From Acidobacteriota bacterium (GTDB taxonomy: Bacteria; Acidobacteriota; Blastocatellia; Chloracidobacteriales; Chloracidobacteriaceae), in contig JACQXX010000022.1 of the NCBI GenBank assembly GCA_016208495.1, positions 1 to 33,909 on the forward strand: a stretch of 33,909 nt of DNA, in the 5' to 3' direction. The notes under the pieces are model-generated. The model worked only from the letters and a program-made list of their open reading frames with translations. It had not been told where the DNA came from and did no database searches. The position numbers were made by a program, and so were the translations under genes. Positions within the stretch are counted from its first letter, which is position 1; each line of letters starts with the position of its first letter. This document shows, one piece after another, positions 21,457 to 30,800 of the stretch.

Positions 21457-22377
21457 ATGCGTATCTGGCTTTCGAAGCACACAGAGGTGCCAATTCGCGA
21501 GCAACTGGCTGAACAGGTCATGTTTGGGATCATCAGTCAGGAATTGCAGCCCGGTCAGCGATTGCCGAGCATTCGGGAACTGGCCCGCCGGTTGCGCATT
21601 CATTCCAACACGGTCAATGCGGCATATCATGAGTTGGCCCGCCGGGGATGGGTTGAGTTTCGAAAGGGAAGTGGCGTCTATGTCCGAACCCTCGCCGCTG
21701 AAGTCCGCGAAACCAGCTCGCAAGCCGAACTTGACCAGCACATCGCCTCATTTTTGCGAATGCTCCACCGACGTGGCTTTTCACAGGCAGCAATTCAATC
21801 CCGCCTCCACTACCTGCTCGAACTCCAACCCCCAGATCATTTTCTAATCCTCGAATCCGACCCGCATTTGCAGGAAATCTTAAAACGCGAACTCGCTGAA
21901 ATCACTCAGTTTCCAGTTTCGGCCACCTCTCTTGAGACGGTGAAGGCAACACCTCAGGTGCTCATCGGCGCGATTCCGGTGGCGCTCTATAGCCGGGCTG
22001 AACTGGTGCGACCATTGCTCCCGCCGCAAACCGAATGTACCTGGCTCCACCTTCGATCCATTCCCAAATCACTCACCGCCTACCAAAAACCCAGTGACGA
22101 TGCCCTCTTGTCGGTCGTGTCACACTGGCCGGAATTTCTGAAATGGGCGCGGATGCTCTTGATTGCCGCTGGAATTGCGCCGGATGCGGTGCATTGTGTG
22201 ACTCCGACTGATCCTGATTGGGTGCGTAGTCTCCGGCATAGTTATCTGGTGATTACCGACGTCGTTACCGCACCGTTACTGCCGGCGGGAACCCCGATTG
22301 CCATTTATCGGATAGTTGGGGACGAATCTTTTGCCGAACTCCAACAAATGGTTGCCAGCCTCATCTCAGGCGAGTGA
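21457..22377 (+). CDS. GntR-family (YtrA-like) transcriptional regulator
   Basis: 306 residues. An N-terminal winged helix-turn-helix (about residues 10-78): 'VPIREQLAEQVMFGIISQEL', 'PGQRLPSIRELARRLRIHSN', 'TVNAAYHELARRGWVEFRKGSGVYV'. The spacing and 'RIHSNTVNAAYHEL' are YtrA/GntR-like. The C-terminal 220 residues have no aminotransferase or UTRA signature. They look like a Rossmann-type ligand-binding lobe (for example 'DHFLILESDPHLQEILKREL' and 'WLHLRSIPKSLTAYQKPSDD'), which is unusual for the YtrA group, whose tails are normally short. It starts only 18 bp after the heptamer hairpin and may control the preceding cluster. Confidence 0.82.
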   Translation: MRIWLSKHTEVPIREQLAEQVMFGIISQELQPGQRLPSIRELARRLRIHSNTVNAAYHELARRGWVEFRKGSGVYVRTLAAEVRETSSQAELDQHIASFLRMLHRRGFSQAAIQSRLHYLLELQPPDHFLILESDPHLQEILKRELAEITQFPVSATSLETVKATPQVLIGAIPVALYSRAELVRPLLPPQTECTWLHLRSIPKSLTAYQKPSDDALLSVVSHWPEFLKWARMLLIAAGIAPDAVHCVTPTDPDWVRSLRHSYLVITDVVTAPLLPAGTPIAIYRIVGDESFAELQQMVASLISGE

Positions 22378-22691
22378 TTCCAATTCTTCCATTCGTTCTT
22401 ATCCTCAGCCACAAATCTCAGTCCCGTCCCAGAAATGTCACAGTCAGGAAAAGTGTGATAGCGACAGGTATTTCTGATCCATCGCTGGAGTAGTTTCTCG
22501 CCACACGATCCCAATCAACCCTCTCATTTGCTGTGTCTAGTAGTATCGACGCGATATCGTCGCGGTGCGGAAAGCTGGTTTGTTTCTCTCAAGTGAATTC
22601 AGAGGCAGGTGGATTGGGATCGTGTCAAAGCGATGCCCTATCCAGGTATTTTTTGGGTGAGAATAATGAATTCTTTTATTTGTGAGGGATT
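22378..22691. other. 314-bp spacer
   Basis: No gene seen. It holds a small hairpin (CGACG-CGATAT-CGTCG near 22549-22564) and an AT-rich stretch before the next operon. Confidence 0.4.
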
Positions 22692-23189
22692 ATGAAAACA
22701 AAAGTTGTGGTGTATGTTGCCGGATTTGTACTGACAGTGAGTTTTTTCTCAAGTCAGATCTTTGGTCAGTCCAGGGAAACAATCGCTCAAACATCGCCTG
22801 TTCAACCCGTTGATGTCTATCTGAGTACTGCGCAAACGTTAGTGATTGATTCAGATACGCTCCTGTTTACACCACAGACTCTGGTGGCGGAACTTATGAA
22901 GAACGCAGAATTTAAAAAGTTTGATCTGGCGATTGTCGAGCAGTTCAAGAAGGCTGATTTAGAGGTAAACGTCAGTCGGAAAGCCTTTACCACCAAATAT
23001 GTCTTTGAAGTGATTGATCGTCGAACTGGAAAGGTCCTGGCCTCAGAATCGCTGAAATCGCTGGGTGGAACCGTTGAAGGAAAAATCGCCAGCCGGTTAA
23101 TTCAAATTCTGAAACCCCATCGGGTGGGCAACTCATTGAATTCAAACCGCCCAACATTGAAGCGGCCAGCAAAGGAAGGCGAAATATAG
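22692..23189 (+). CDS. secreted small protein, paralogue A of an oxidase-flanking pair
   Basis: 165 residues. A signal peptide (MKTKVVVYVAGFVLTVSFFS, cleavage after about residue 25, IFGQS) is followed by one compact domain. The pattern is 'LMKNAEFKKFDLAIVEQFKK', 'ADLEVNVSRKAFTTKYVFEV', 'DRRTGKVLASESLKSLGGTV', 'EGKIASRLIQIL'. It is clearly homologous to the gene at 24753, with shared 'AD..(I/V)..SRK.FTT.(F/Y)V(F/Y)' and 'S.GGTVEGKIA...I..L'. I know similar domains only as unannotated exported proteins of Acidobacteria. GTGAGGG precedes the ATG. It is the first gene of a three-gene unit. Confidence 0.72.
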   Translation: MKTKVVVYVAGFVLTVSFFSSQIFGQSRETIAQTSPVQPVDVYLSTAQTLVIDSDTLLFTPQTLVAELMKNAEFKKFDLAIVEQFKKADLEVNVSRKAFTTKYVFEVIDRRTGKVLASESLKSLGGTVEGKIASRLIQILKPHRVGNSLNSNRPTLKRPAKEGEI

Positions 23190-23232
23190 GGCTGCTCAGT
23201 TATTCCATCATTTACCCGCATGGAGGTCCCTG

Positions 23233-24711
23233 ATGTCTCAATCTCGACGTGATTTTCTTAAAATGCTGAGTGTTGCTTTGTGTTTTCCTCACGCGAATGT
23301 GAATGGAAAAACACCTCCGGTTGACTCGATTGTGAATGATGTTCATTCGCAACTCAATGCCACACGAGTCTTTTCGATTGTGCGGCCAACACATATTGAC
23401 GATCTTCGGGAATGTATTTGGGCCGCCTCCCGGCTGGAAAAATCAATCAGTATTTGTGGAAAAAGACATTCGATGGGAGGCCAGCAGTTTGGAACAGACT
23501 CGGTTTTGGTGGATATAACCGGGTTTGACCGGGTCCTGGGATTTGATCAGGAACAAGGCATTGTTGAGGTTGAATCAGGAATCACCTGGCCTCAATTGAT
23601 TGATTTTTTGCTCCAGGCACAGCACGGACAGGCTCAGCAGTGGGGAATTATTCAAAAGCAAACCGGGGCTGACGAGTTAACGCTTGGTGGAGCACTGGCG
23701 TCAAACGTGCATGGACGCGGACTGGCGATGAAACCCATCATTGATAATGTTGAATCCTTTGAACTTCTGGACGCGACCGGGCAGCTCCTTTCCTGTAGCC
23801 GAGCCCAGAACACCGAACTCTTCAAACTGGTGATTGGCGGGTACGGATTATTTGGGATTGTCACCTCGATTCGTCTCAGGCTGTGGCCAAGGAAAAAAGT
23901 GAAGCGGGTTGTAAAAATCGGCGAGACACAAACCATTATTTCTGCCTTTGAGGACCGAATTCAAAACGAGTTTTTGTATGGTGATTATCAGTTTGCCACT
24001 GATTTCAAGCGGGAGAGTTTTTTGCGCCGAGGTGTATTTTCCTGCTACCAGCTTATGCCTCCCGATACACCTGTGACCCCAAATCCAACCCGCTTTCATC
24101 CCCAGGATTGGGCAAAACTGACCTATTACTCACATAAATACAAACGCCGGGCGTTTCAGGTTTACACCAAACGGTATCTGGCGACTTCAGGGCAAATATA
24201 CTGGTCTGACTCGCAACTGTCAGCCGCGTATGTTGAAAATTACCACGCGGATTTGGACCGTAAACTTGGGGCAAAGGTGAAAGCCACCGAGATGATTACT
24301 GAAATCTATGTCCCACGAGTGTCCCTGGCTGAGTACATGGAAGCCGCACGAAGCGAACTGATCCGGCTCAAGGCCAATGTGATTTATGGAACGGTTCGAT
24401 TGATCGAAAAAGATGAGGAAAGCTTCCTGGCCTGGGCAAAAGAAAATTACGCCTGCATCATTTTCAACCTGCACATTTCACATACCCCGGAGAAGATTGA
24501 AGGCGCTGCCACGGTATTCAAGCGGCTGATTGACCTGGCTCTTCCTTATGGAGGAAGCTATTACCTGACATATCATCGGTTTGCTACCAAAGAACAGGTC
24601 GCGGCTTGTTATCCACAATTTGAAGAATTTCTCCGGTTGAAATTGAAATACGATCCAAAAGAAGTGTTTCAGAGTGACTGGTATCGCCACCATAAACAGC
24701 TCTTTCGATAA
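23233..24711 (+). CDS. Tat-exported FAD-linked oxidase (FAD_binding_4 family)
   Basis: 492 residues. N-terminus MSQSRRDFLKMLSVALCFPH is a Tat signal (SRRDFLK). Then an FAD-binding PCMH domain (about 50-220): 'ISICGKRHSMGGQQFGTDSV', 'GIVEVESGITWPQLIDFLL', 'GALASNVHGRGLAMKPII' and 'GGYGLFGIVTSIRLRL'. The substrate half ends 'FEEFLRLKLKYDPKEVFQSDW', a typical end for VAO-type oxidases. Neighbouring families are alditol oxidases and DprE1-like enzymes; the His in the RHSMGG motif is a candidate for covalent flavin attachment, which needs testing. The flanking genes (44 and 41 bp away) encode secreted paralogues, so all three should meet outside the cytoplasm. GGAGG lies upstream. Confidence 0.85.
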   Translation: MSQSRRDFLKMLSVALCFPHANVNGKTPPVDSIVNDVHSQLNATRVFSIVRPTHIDDLRECIWAASRLEKSISICGKRHSMGGQQFGTDSVLVDITGFDRVLGFDQEQGIVEVESGITWPQLIDFLLQAQHGQAQQWGIIQKQTGADELTLGGALASNVHGRGLAMKPIIDNVESFELLDATGQLLSCSRAQNTELFKLVIGGYGLFGIVTSIRLRLWPRKKVKRVVKIGETQTIISAFEDRIQNEFLYGDYQFATDFKRESFLRRGVFSCYQLMPPDTPVTPNPTRFHPQDWAKLTYYSHKYKRRAFQVYTKRYLATSGQIYWSDSQLSAAYVENYHADLDRKLGAKVKATEMITEIYVPRVSLAEYMEAARSELIRLKANVIYGTVRLIEKDEESFLAWAKENYACIIFNLHISHTPEKIEGAATVFKRLIDLALPYGGSYYLTYHRFATKEQVAACYPQFEEFLRLKLKYDPKEVFQSDWYRHHKQLFR

Positions 24712-24752
24712 ACTTCATTCGAAACGAACACCTGAACATCAAGTGAGGTCAT

Positions 24753-25271
24753 ATGATTTTTTCACGCTGGTTCCTTCTGATGAGTTGTGGAGTGGTTTTT
24801 TCACTGGTGGGTTTGTGTGGCGGAGGGTCGTCACCGCCAATCAAACGCCAACCTGAACGTCCACCAACCGCCCAAAAACAAACGAAGCCACCCAAACCCC
24901 TGAAAAATTACTCTGAACCGCCGGCCCTCCAAAATGAAGATCGGGTTGCTCTGACAACATTCAAGTCACTGTGTATTCTTTCGAGATCACAGTACTTTAC
25001 CCCCACCGCCCTCGAAGCCGCATTATTTAAACACAAAGAGTTTGTTGCCTGGGGGATTTCGGTCACCCGAGACCTGCGGGACGCCGACGTGGTGATTGAA
25101 ATCAGCCGAAAGAAATTCACCACCCGGTTTGTGTACAGCATTGTTGAGGTTCGCACCCGCCATGTGCTCGGGTCTGGAATAGTCAATTCCATTGGCGGAA
25201 CGGTTGAAGGCAAAATTGCTGATAACTTCATCAAACTACTTCGAGCTTACCGCATAAAGACATCGAACTGA
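24753..25271 (+). CDS. secreted small protein, paralogue B of an oxidase-flanking pair
   Basis: 172 residues. A hydrophobic N-terminus (MIFSRWFLLMSCGVVFSLVG) leads to 'LCGGGSS'; L-V-G-L-C followed by Gly/Ser makes a lipoprotein lipobox possible. A Pro/Lys-rich linker (about 28-55) precedes the same domain as paralogue A: 'FKHKEFVAWGISVTRDLRDA', 'DVVIEISRKKFTTRFVYSIV', 'EVRTRHVLGSGIVNSIGGTV', 'EGKIADNFIKLL'. AGTGAGG lies before the ATG. It has a longer linker than A and may be held at the membrane while A is free. Its stop codon lies inside the left arm of a long inverted repeat. Confidence 0.74.
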   Translation: MIFSRWFLLMSCGVVFSLVGLCGGGSSPPIKRQPERPPTAQKQTKPPKPLKNYSEPPALQNEDRVALTTFKSLCILSRSQYFTPTALEAALFKHKEFVAWGISVTRDLRDADVVIEISRKKFTTRFVYSIVEVRTRHVLGSGIVNSIGGTVEGKIADNFIKLLRAYRIKTSN

Positions 25272-25414
25272 AGAAAGTGGGCTCAGGGCTGAAGACTCGC
25301 AAGCTCGGAGCGGAAGAAAACGGGTTCAATACCCTGAAGCCAACTTCTTCAGCCCGATTTCTTCAGCCCGACTTCTTCAACCCCTGACTCTGAGCCCATT
25401 TTCTTCAGCCCGAA
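25268..25414. repeat. heptad-phased repeat array with inverted arms
   Basis: From 25345 to 25414 the sequence can be read as ten heptamers, alternating TTCTTCA with GCCCGAN and variants. The inverted form TGAAGAA-AGTGGGC-TCAGGGC-TGAAGAC begins at 25269. Arms 25268-25285 and 25391-25408 pair over 18 bp with one mismatch. It could also act as the operon's terminator. Confidence 0.75.
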
Positions 25415-25572
25415 GTCTTTCTGGACCTTGCTTCAGTTTCCCTGGACAGGCTAGTATCTTCCCCACCGCTTTTCTTTCCAGGGAACTCACCAGTGCACCA
25501 CACTGGTTTCAGCAGTCAACATTATCTCAATCAATTGTTTTCAGAAAAACCAGTGAGGAGGAATCTGTCGTG

Positions 25573-26364
25573 ATGGCACGCATTCGACCAGCTTGGAGCA
25601 AATTGGGATTTTTGGGTTTGGTATTGGGAATTTGCGTAGTGATGTCGGGTCAGAGCAGCGGAACCCTGGTTGGTTCAGACGTGGTTTGGGCCCAATCCGG
25701 CTGCACTACAACCGAAGCGCCATCGGTTCCAGGAACGGTCAGCCTGTCGGTGAATTTTGCCGACCGGGTGATTTACAAAGTTCCAGTGAAAGAAGTGGCC
25801 GGCGTTCTGACAACCTTTGCCATGACCTCATCAACACCGGGCGGTCCTCAGCCGAGCAACCTGGATACCCAAACCGGTACGGTACGGTTTCAGCCATTTC
25901 AGCTTGGAAAATTTGATTTTGTGATTACTTCGACTAACTGTTCCGGAAAAAGTGCGACCACCACAGTCACGATGGAGGTCAAACCCAATCCCGCCCAACC
26001 AGTGATTTTGAATCCGGTTTATTCAACTCGAATCGGATTGGTCATGGAAGAAATGATTCAGGAAGGCGATGATGACCCCATTTTTTCCAAAATCCGAGAA
26101 GGCTCAACCTTAGTGGTGGTTCCTCCGGGCGGCACGTTTCAGACCGGCGAGTCGTTCAGGTTAGAACTCCGGCGACCAAAAGGAAACGCACCCCGAACAA
26201 CGAAATGGCAGGTCCGCCTCCGTGATAATGTAAAGAGCACTCCTGGTGGATTCACCATTGATAAGGCCATCCGGCAAAATGATACCTTTTCAATCGTGGT
26301 GGTCAGCGATGGGATTCCGTCAGTCCCGGTGCCCCGTAGCGGAATTATTTTTAAGAATCCGTAG
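25573..26364 (+). CDS. secreted Ig-like protein of unknown function
   Basis: 263 residues from the ATG (a GTG directly before it is an alternative); GAGGAGG lies upstream. A signal peptide to about residue 40 (ends VVWAQS). An Ig-like/putative-Ig domain (about 45-140) has 'GVLTTFAMTSSTPGGPQPSN', 'LDTQTGTVRFQPFQLGKFDF' and 'ITSTNCSGKSATTTVTMEVK', with two cysteines (in SGCTT and TNCSG) that can bridge. The C-terminal half is a second beta-rich domain (IGLVMEEMIQEGDDDPIFSK). No catalytic motif. It is separated from the oxidase unit by the heptad array and ended by the hairpin at 26401. Confidence 0.7.
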   Translation: MARIRPAWSKLGFLGLVLGICVVMSGQSSGTLVGSDVVWAQSGCTTTEAPSVPGTVSLSVNFADRVIYKVPVKEVAGVLTTFAMTSSTPGGPQPSNLDTQTGTVRFQPFQLGKFDFVITSTNCSGKSATTTVTMEVKPNPAQPVILNPVYSTRIGLVMEEMIQEGDDDPIFSKIREGSTLVVVPPGGTFQTGESFRLELRRPKGNAPRTTKWQVRLRDNVKSTPGGFTIDKAIRQNDTFSIVVVSDGIPSVPVPRSGIIFKNP

Positions 26365-26400
26365 TCGGCCAGCCTGTTTTCACCGGCTACTGTTTCTGAC

Positions 26401-26437
26401 AAAGCCCGGCAGGTTTGGCTCAAACCTGCCGGGCTTT
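26401..26437 (+). terminator. perfect 16-bp hairpin after the Ig-like gene
   Basis: Arms 26401-26416 and 26422-26437 are perfect inverted copies (AAAGCCCGGCAGGTTT) with a 5-nt loop. The tail GCAATTTG is poor in T, but the arms begin with AAA and end with TTT, so an intrinsic terminator is likely. Confidence 0.7.
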
Positions 26438-26663
26438 GCAATTTGTGGCATCTTTGGCGAAAACAATACCGTACGAGTGACATCCAAATTTCAATCAACC
26501 CATTTCAGTCGCACCAACCCCGAAGCTTGAGTTCTGGGAAATGAACGGGCCATGCCATTGAACAAAAAATGGCTGGCCGATTCATTCTTCATTCTTCAAC
26601 CTTCCTTCATTGTGAACCAACCGTCGCCACACCGTCACACCAATCCGAAATGAGGAGTCCAGT

Positions 26664-27548
26664 TTGTCTATGAACCTGGTCATTGAACATCTTTCGAAAA
26701 CCTACCCCAACGGCGTCAAGGCCCTCCACGACCTGTCGCTGACCATCAACCGTGGCATGTTTGGGCTGCTTGGTCCAAATGGCGCCGGGAAATCGAGTTT
26801 AATGAGAACGATTGCCACCCTGCAGGAAGCCGATGAAGGGCAGATCCGGTTGGGTGAGATTGATGTGCTCAACGACAAGGACGCGGTGCGACGGATACTT
26901 GGGTATCTGCCTCAGGAGTTTGGGGTTTATCCACGCATGAGCGCCGAGGCCATGCTGGATCACATTGCGATTTTAAAAGGAATTACCAGTGCGAAAGAAC
27001 GCAAAGAGGTGGTGGCGGCGCTGTTGCACCAGACCAATTTGTTTGATGTGCGCAAAAAACACCTCGGCGGCTACTCCGGCGGGATGAAGCAACGTTTTGG
27101 AATTGCCCAGGCCCTGCTGGGAAACCCGAAGTTGATCATTGTTGACGAGCCAACGGCTGGCCTTGACCCGGCGGAGCGCAACCGGTTTCTGGACCTGCTG
27201 AGCGAAATCGGGGAAAACGTGATTGTGATCCTCTCGACCCACATCGTCGAAGACGTCAAAGAACTCTGCACCCAAATGGCGATTATCAACAAAGGCCGGG
27301 TCCTGCTTTCCGGCAATCCAGTTGAGGCGATTGAATCAGTCCACGGAAAAATCTGGAAAAAATTTATCCACAAAACCGAACTTGAGACCTATCAGCGTGA
27401 ATTTGACATCATTTCCACCCGCCTGGTCGCCGGGAAAACTGAAATCCACACCTATGCCGACATTCGGCCTGATGCCTCGTTCCACCCGGCTGAAACTGAT
27501 TTGGAAGACGTGTATTTCCACACGCTTAAAAACGGCACCACGGTTTGA
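26664..27548 (+). CDS. ABC transporter ATPase
   Basis: 294 residues from TTG, or 292 from ATG 26670. TTG is preferred because GAGGAG lies 6 bp before it and 12 bp before the ATG. Walker A 'GPNGAGKS' (37-44), Q-loop Gln84, signature 'YSGGMKQR' (137-144), Walker B 'LIIVDEP' (157-163) and H-loop His193 (STHIVED) are all present. The last 80 residues form a separate tail. The next gene encodes its permease fused to a peptidase. This two-gene set is known from Bacteroidota and Acidobacteriota, but the substrate is unknown. The 289-bp spacer to the permease contains a mobile-looking element. Confidence 0.92.
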   Translation: MSMNLVIEHLSKTYPNGVKALHDLSLTINRGMFGLLGPNGAGKSSLMRTIATLQEADEGQIRLGEIDVLNDKDAVRRILGYLPQEFGVYPRMSAEAMLDHIAILKGITSAKERKEVVAALLHQTNLFDVRKKHLGGYSGGMKQRFGIAQALLGNPKLIIVDEPTAGLDPAERNRFLDLLSEIGENVIVILSTHIVEDVKELCTQMAIINKGRVLLSGNPVEAIESVHGKIWKKFIHKTELETYQREFDIISTRLVAGKTEIHTYADIRPDASFHPAETDLEDVYFHTLKNGTTV

Positions 27549-27553
27549 AAAAC

Positions 27554-27812
27554 CAGGGTTCAGGGTTACTAATCCCCCCGGATTTTGTGGGTTGGCAAAC
27601 CCTATATCGAAAACAAAGGACTTAGCTAACCTACATTTTTGTGGGTGACAGATAAAACAGCTCAAAACAGGCTATTTTTCGGACTTTTTGCTTCATTTTG
27701 AGCATATCATCCCACAAAATCCGGGGGGATTAGCAGGATTAAAGGACATTAAAGGACGAAAGGGACATAAAATCGAAAACCCTGAACCCTGAACCCCGAA
27801 CCCCGAACCCTG
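27554..27812. repeat. heptamer arrays CAGGGTT and AACCCTG/AACCCCG flanking the spacer element
   Basis: CAGGGTT twice at 27554-27567. Five in-phase units AACCCTG, AACCCTG, AACCCCG, AACCCCG, AACCCTG at about 27778-27812 are the inverted form. They bracket the inverted-repeat element. Confidence 0.8.
27569..27733. mobile_element. MITE-like element with perfect 23-bp terminal inverted repeats
   Basis: The ends 27569-27591 and 27711-27733 are perfect inverted copies (beginning CTAATCCCCCCGGATT) around a 119-bp AT-rich centre without a coding frame. Size and structure fit a non-autonomous transposon derivative. No clear target-site duplication is seen at the borders. Confidence 0.6.
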
Positions 27813-27837
27813 AATAATTTCTCAAGAGCAGGTGGAT

Positions 27838-30800
27838 ATGTTTGCTGAAATCTTTCGCTTTGAAATGAATTACCGGTTTAAGCGCATTTCGACTTATGTG
27901 TATTTCGGACTGTGGTTTCTGATGGGGTTTCTCTATACCAGCACTGAAGGACTCAGTATTGGCGTTGGCGGAAAGGTCCTCAAAAATGGTCCCTATGGAA
28001 TCAGCCTGATGACAGCGGTGCTCGGCGCCTTTGGAGTCATGATTACGTCGGCCATTTTCGGGACGGCCATTCACCGGGATTTTGAACAAAATACCTATTC
28101 GACCCTCTTTACCACGCCGCTCACCAGGCGCAGCTATTTGGGAGGCCGCTTTCTCGCCTCGTATCTGGTGATGCTGCTGGTGTATGCCGGAATTCCGCTT
28201 GGAATGCTGATTGGAGGATTGATGCCCTGGGCAGATAAAACCAAGCTCATGCCGGTGCATCTCGCCAATTATTTTCAGCCGTTCCTGGTTTTAGCCGTCC
28301 CGTCAATTTTTCTGACCGGAGCACTCTTCTTTCTGGTTGGCGCTCTTTCCCGAAGCCTGCTGGCGGTGTATTTGCAGGGGGTGGTGTTTTTTGCGCTGTA
28401 TTTGATCACGCTCCCGCTGATTCGGGAAATCGGAAATGATACGCTGCCGGGTCTGGCTGACCCACTTGGAATCGTCGCCATCAACATCATTACCAAATAT
28501 TGGACCGTCGCTGAACGCAACAGCCAGTTACTGCCGATGACCGGAGTTTTGCTCTATAACCGATTGATTTGGGTGGGAGTTGGCGTAATGGCCCTGGCAT
28601 TGGTCATGCGGTTTTTCACATTTTCATCGGAAATGCCTTCCTTTTTAGGAAGCCGGAAGAAAAAGGTTCAGGCTGACGAACCCGCCGTTCCAAAACCAGC
28701 ACATCTTGAGTTACCAGTTGTCCGACAATTGTTTTCAGGCTCAACCCGCTGGCTTCAATTTCTGACGTTGACCCGATTGAATTTCTTGAGCGTGGTCAAA
28801 GAAATTCCCTTTATGGCGATTGTGTTCATCGGAATGTTCATTCTGATGCTCAATGGCTCACAGGCAGGGAAGTTCTATGGAACGCAAGTCTTTCCAGTGA
28901 CTTACATCATCATCGAAGTCATTCAGGGTGGATTCAGTCTCTTTTTTATCATCCTGATCACCATGTATGCCGGGGAACTGGTTTGGAAGGAGCGCGGGGT
29001 TAAGTTTGATCAAATTCACGATGCCCTGCCGCTTCCTGGGTTTTTGACCTACCTGAGTCAGTTGTCGGCATTGACCCTGGTGTACTCGGTGCTGCTGCTG
29101 GCGTTAACCGTGGTTGGGATGGGAATTCAGGTCTGGCATGGCTACTTTAAGTTTGAGCTGGCCCTGTACCTGAAGGAAGCGTTTTTCATTCAACTCCCAT
29201 CGTTGATGCAGGTCACCGCTGTGGCCTTGCTGGCTCAAACAGTACTGAAGAACAAGTTTTTAGGTCACGCGGTGGTGATTTTGTTCTTTATGTCGCTTGG
29301 CTTTATCAGCGAATTTGGCCTGGAACACAAACTGTATCGCTATAGCAGCAATGCCTCATATGTCTATTCGGATATGAATGGGTTTGGCCATTTTGCCAAA
29401 CCGATGCTCTGGTTTACGGTCTATTGGACGGCTTGTGCCGGGTTGCTGGCGGTGCTCACGGTGCTGCTCTCGGTCAAAGGGGTGGATACAAGCTGGAAAG
29501 CACGGGTTCAAAATGCCCGGCAGAATCTACGGTTTCCGTTAACAGCCATTCTGGCGCTGCTGGCGGTGACATTTGTCGGGAGCGGGGTGTTTATCTTTTA
29601 TAACACCAATATTCTGAATAAATACCAGACGTCTGACGCGGCCAAGGCGGCGGTGAAGGAATATGAAAAACTCTATAAAAAGTATGAGAAAATTCCCCAA
29701 CCCCGGATTACCGCCGTCAAACTCAATGTTGATCTGTTTCCGGAAACCCGCGAGTTTCGAGCGAAAGGCAGTTATGTGCTTGAAAACAAAACCAAAACGG
29801 ATATCACTGCCATCCACGTCACCGATCAGTCCGACACGATCAAGAATTTGAATTTCTCTCGCCAGGTCAAAGAGACGCTCAAGGACGTAGATCACAGCTA
29901 CCGGATTTATGAACTTCCCACACCGCTCAAACCAGGTGAACAAATCGAACTGGCCTTTGAGGTTGAAGAGAAAAATCCAGGCTTCCGCAACAGTGGGGAA
30001 AACAATTCGATTGTTGAGAACGGCACATTTTTCAACAGCTCTTATTTTCCCAAAATCGGCTACCAGCCGGATGCCGAAATGCGAGATGAAGACGAACGGA
30101 AAAAACTGGGCCTGCCGCCTCGACCTGGAATGGCACCACCTGACAATCTTGAAGCCCGGATGAACACCTACATTGCGAATGATGCCGACTGGACGACCTT
30201 TAACGCCACGGTCAGTACTTCTCCTGATCAAATTGCAATAGCACCGGGGTACCTGCAACGTGAATGGCTCGAAAATGGCCGGCGGTATTTTGAATACCAA
30301 ATGGAGGCGAAAGTGCTCCACTTTTTTGCCGTGTTGTCAGGCCGATATCAGGTCAAACGAGATCGCTGGAACGATGTCAACATCGAGATTTACTATCACC
30401 CGGCGCACGCCTACAACCTGGACCGGATGATCCAGTCGGTCAAGAAGTCGCTGGATTACTACACGATCAATTTCGGCCCGTACCAGCACAAACAGTTTCG
30501 GATTATCGAGTTTCCGCGCTATGCCTCGTTTGCTCAATCATTTCCGAACACGATTCCATATTCTGAAAGTATTGGGTTTATTGCCCGGGTGGTCAAAGAT
30601 GACGATATAGATTACCCGTTTTATGTGACGGCCCACGAACTGGCGCACCAGTGGTGGGCCCATCAGGTCATTGGCGGCAATGTGCAGGGTTCGACGCTCC
30701 TGGCCGAAACGCTGTCGCAATATTCGGCCTTGATGGTGATGGAAAAAGAATATGGAAAAGAAAAAATGCGGAAGTTCCTCAAGTATGAACTGGACCGCTA

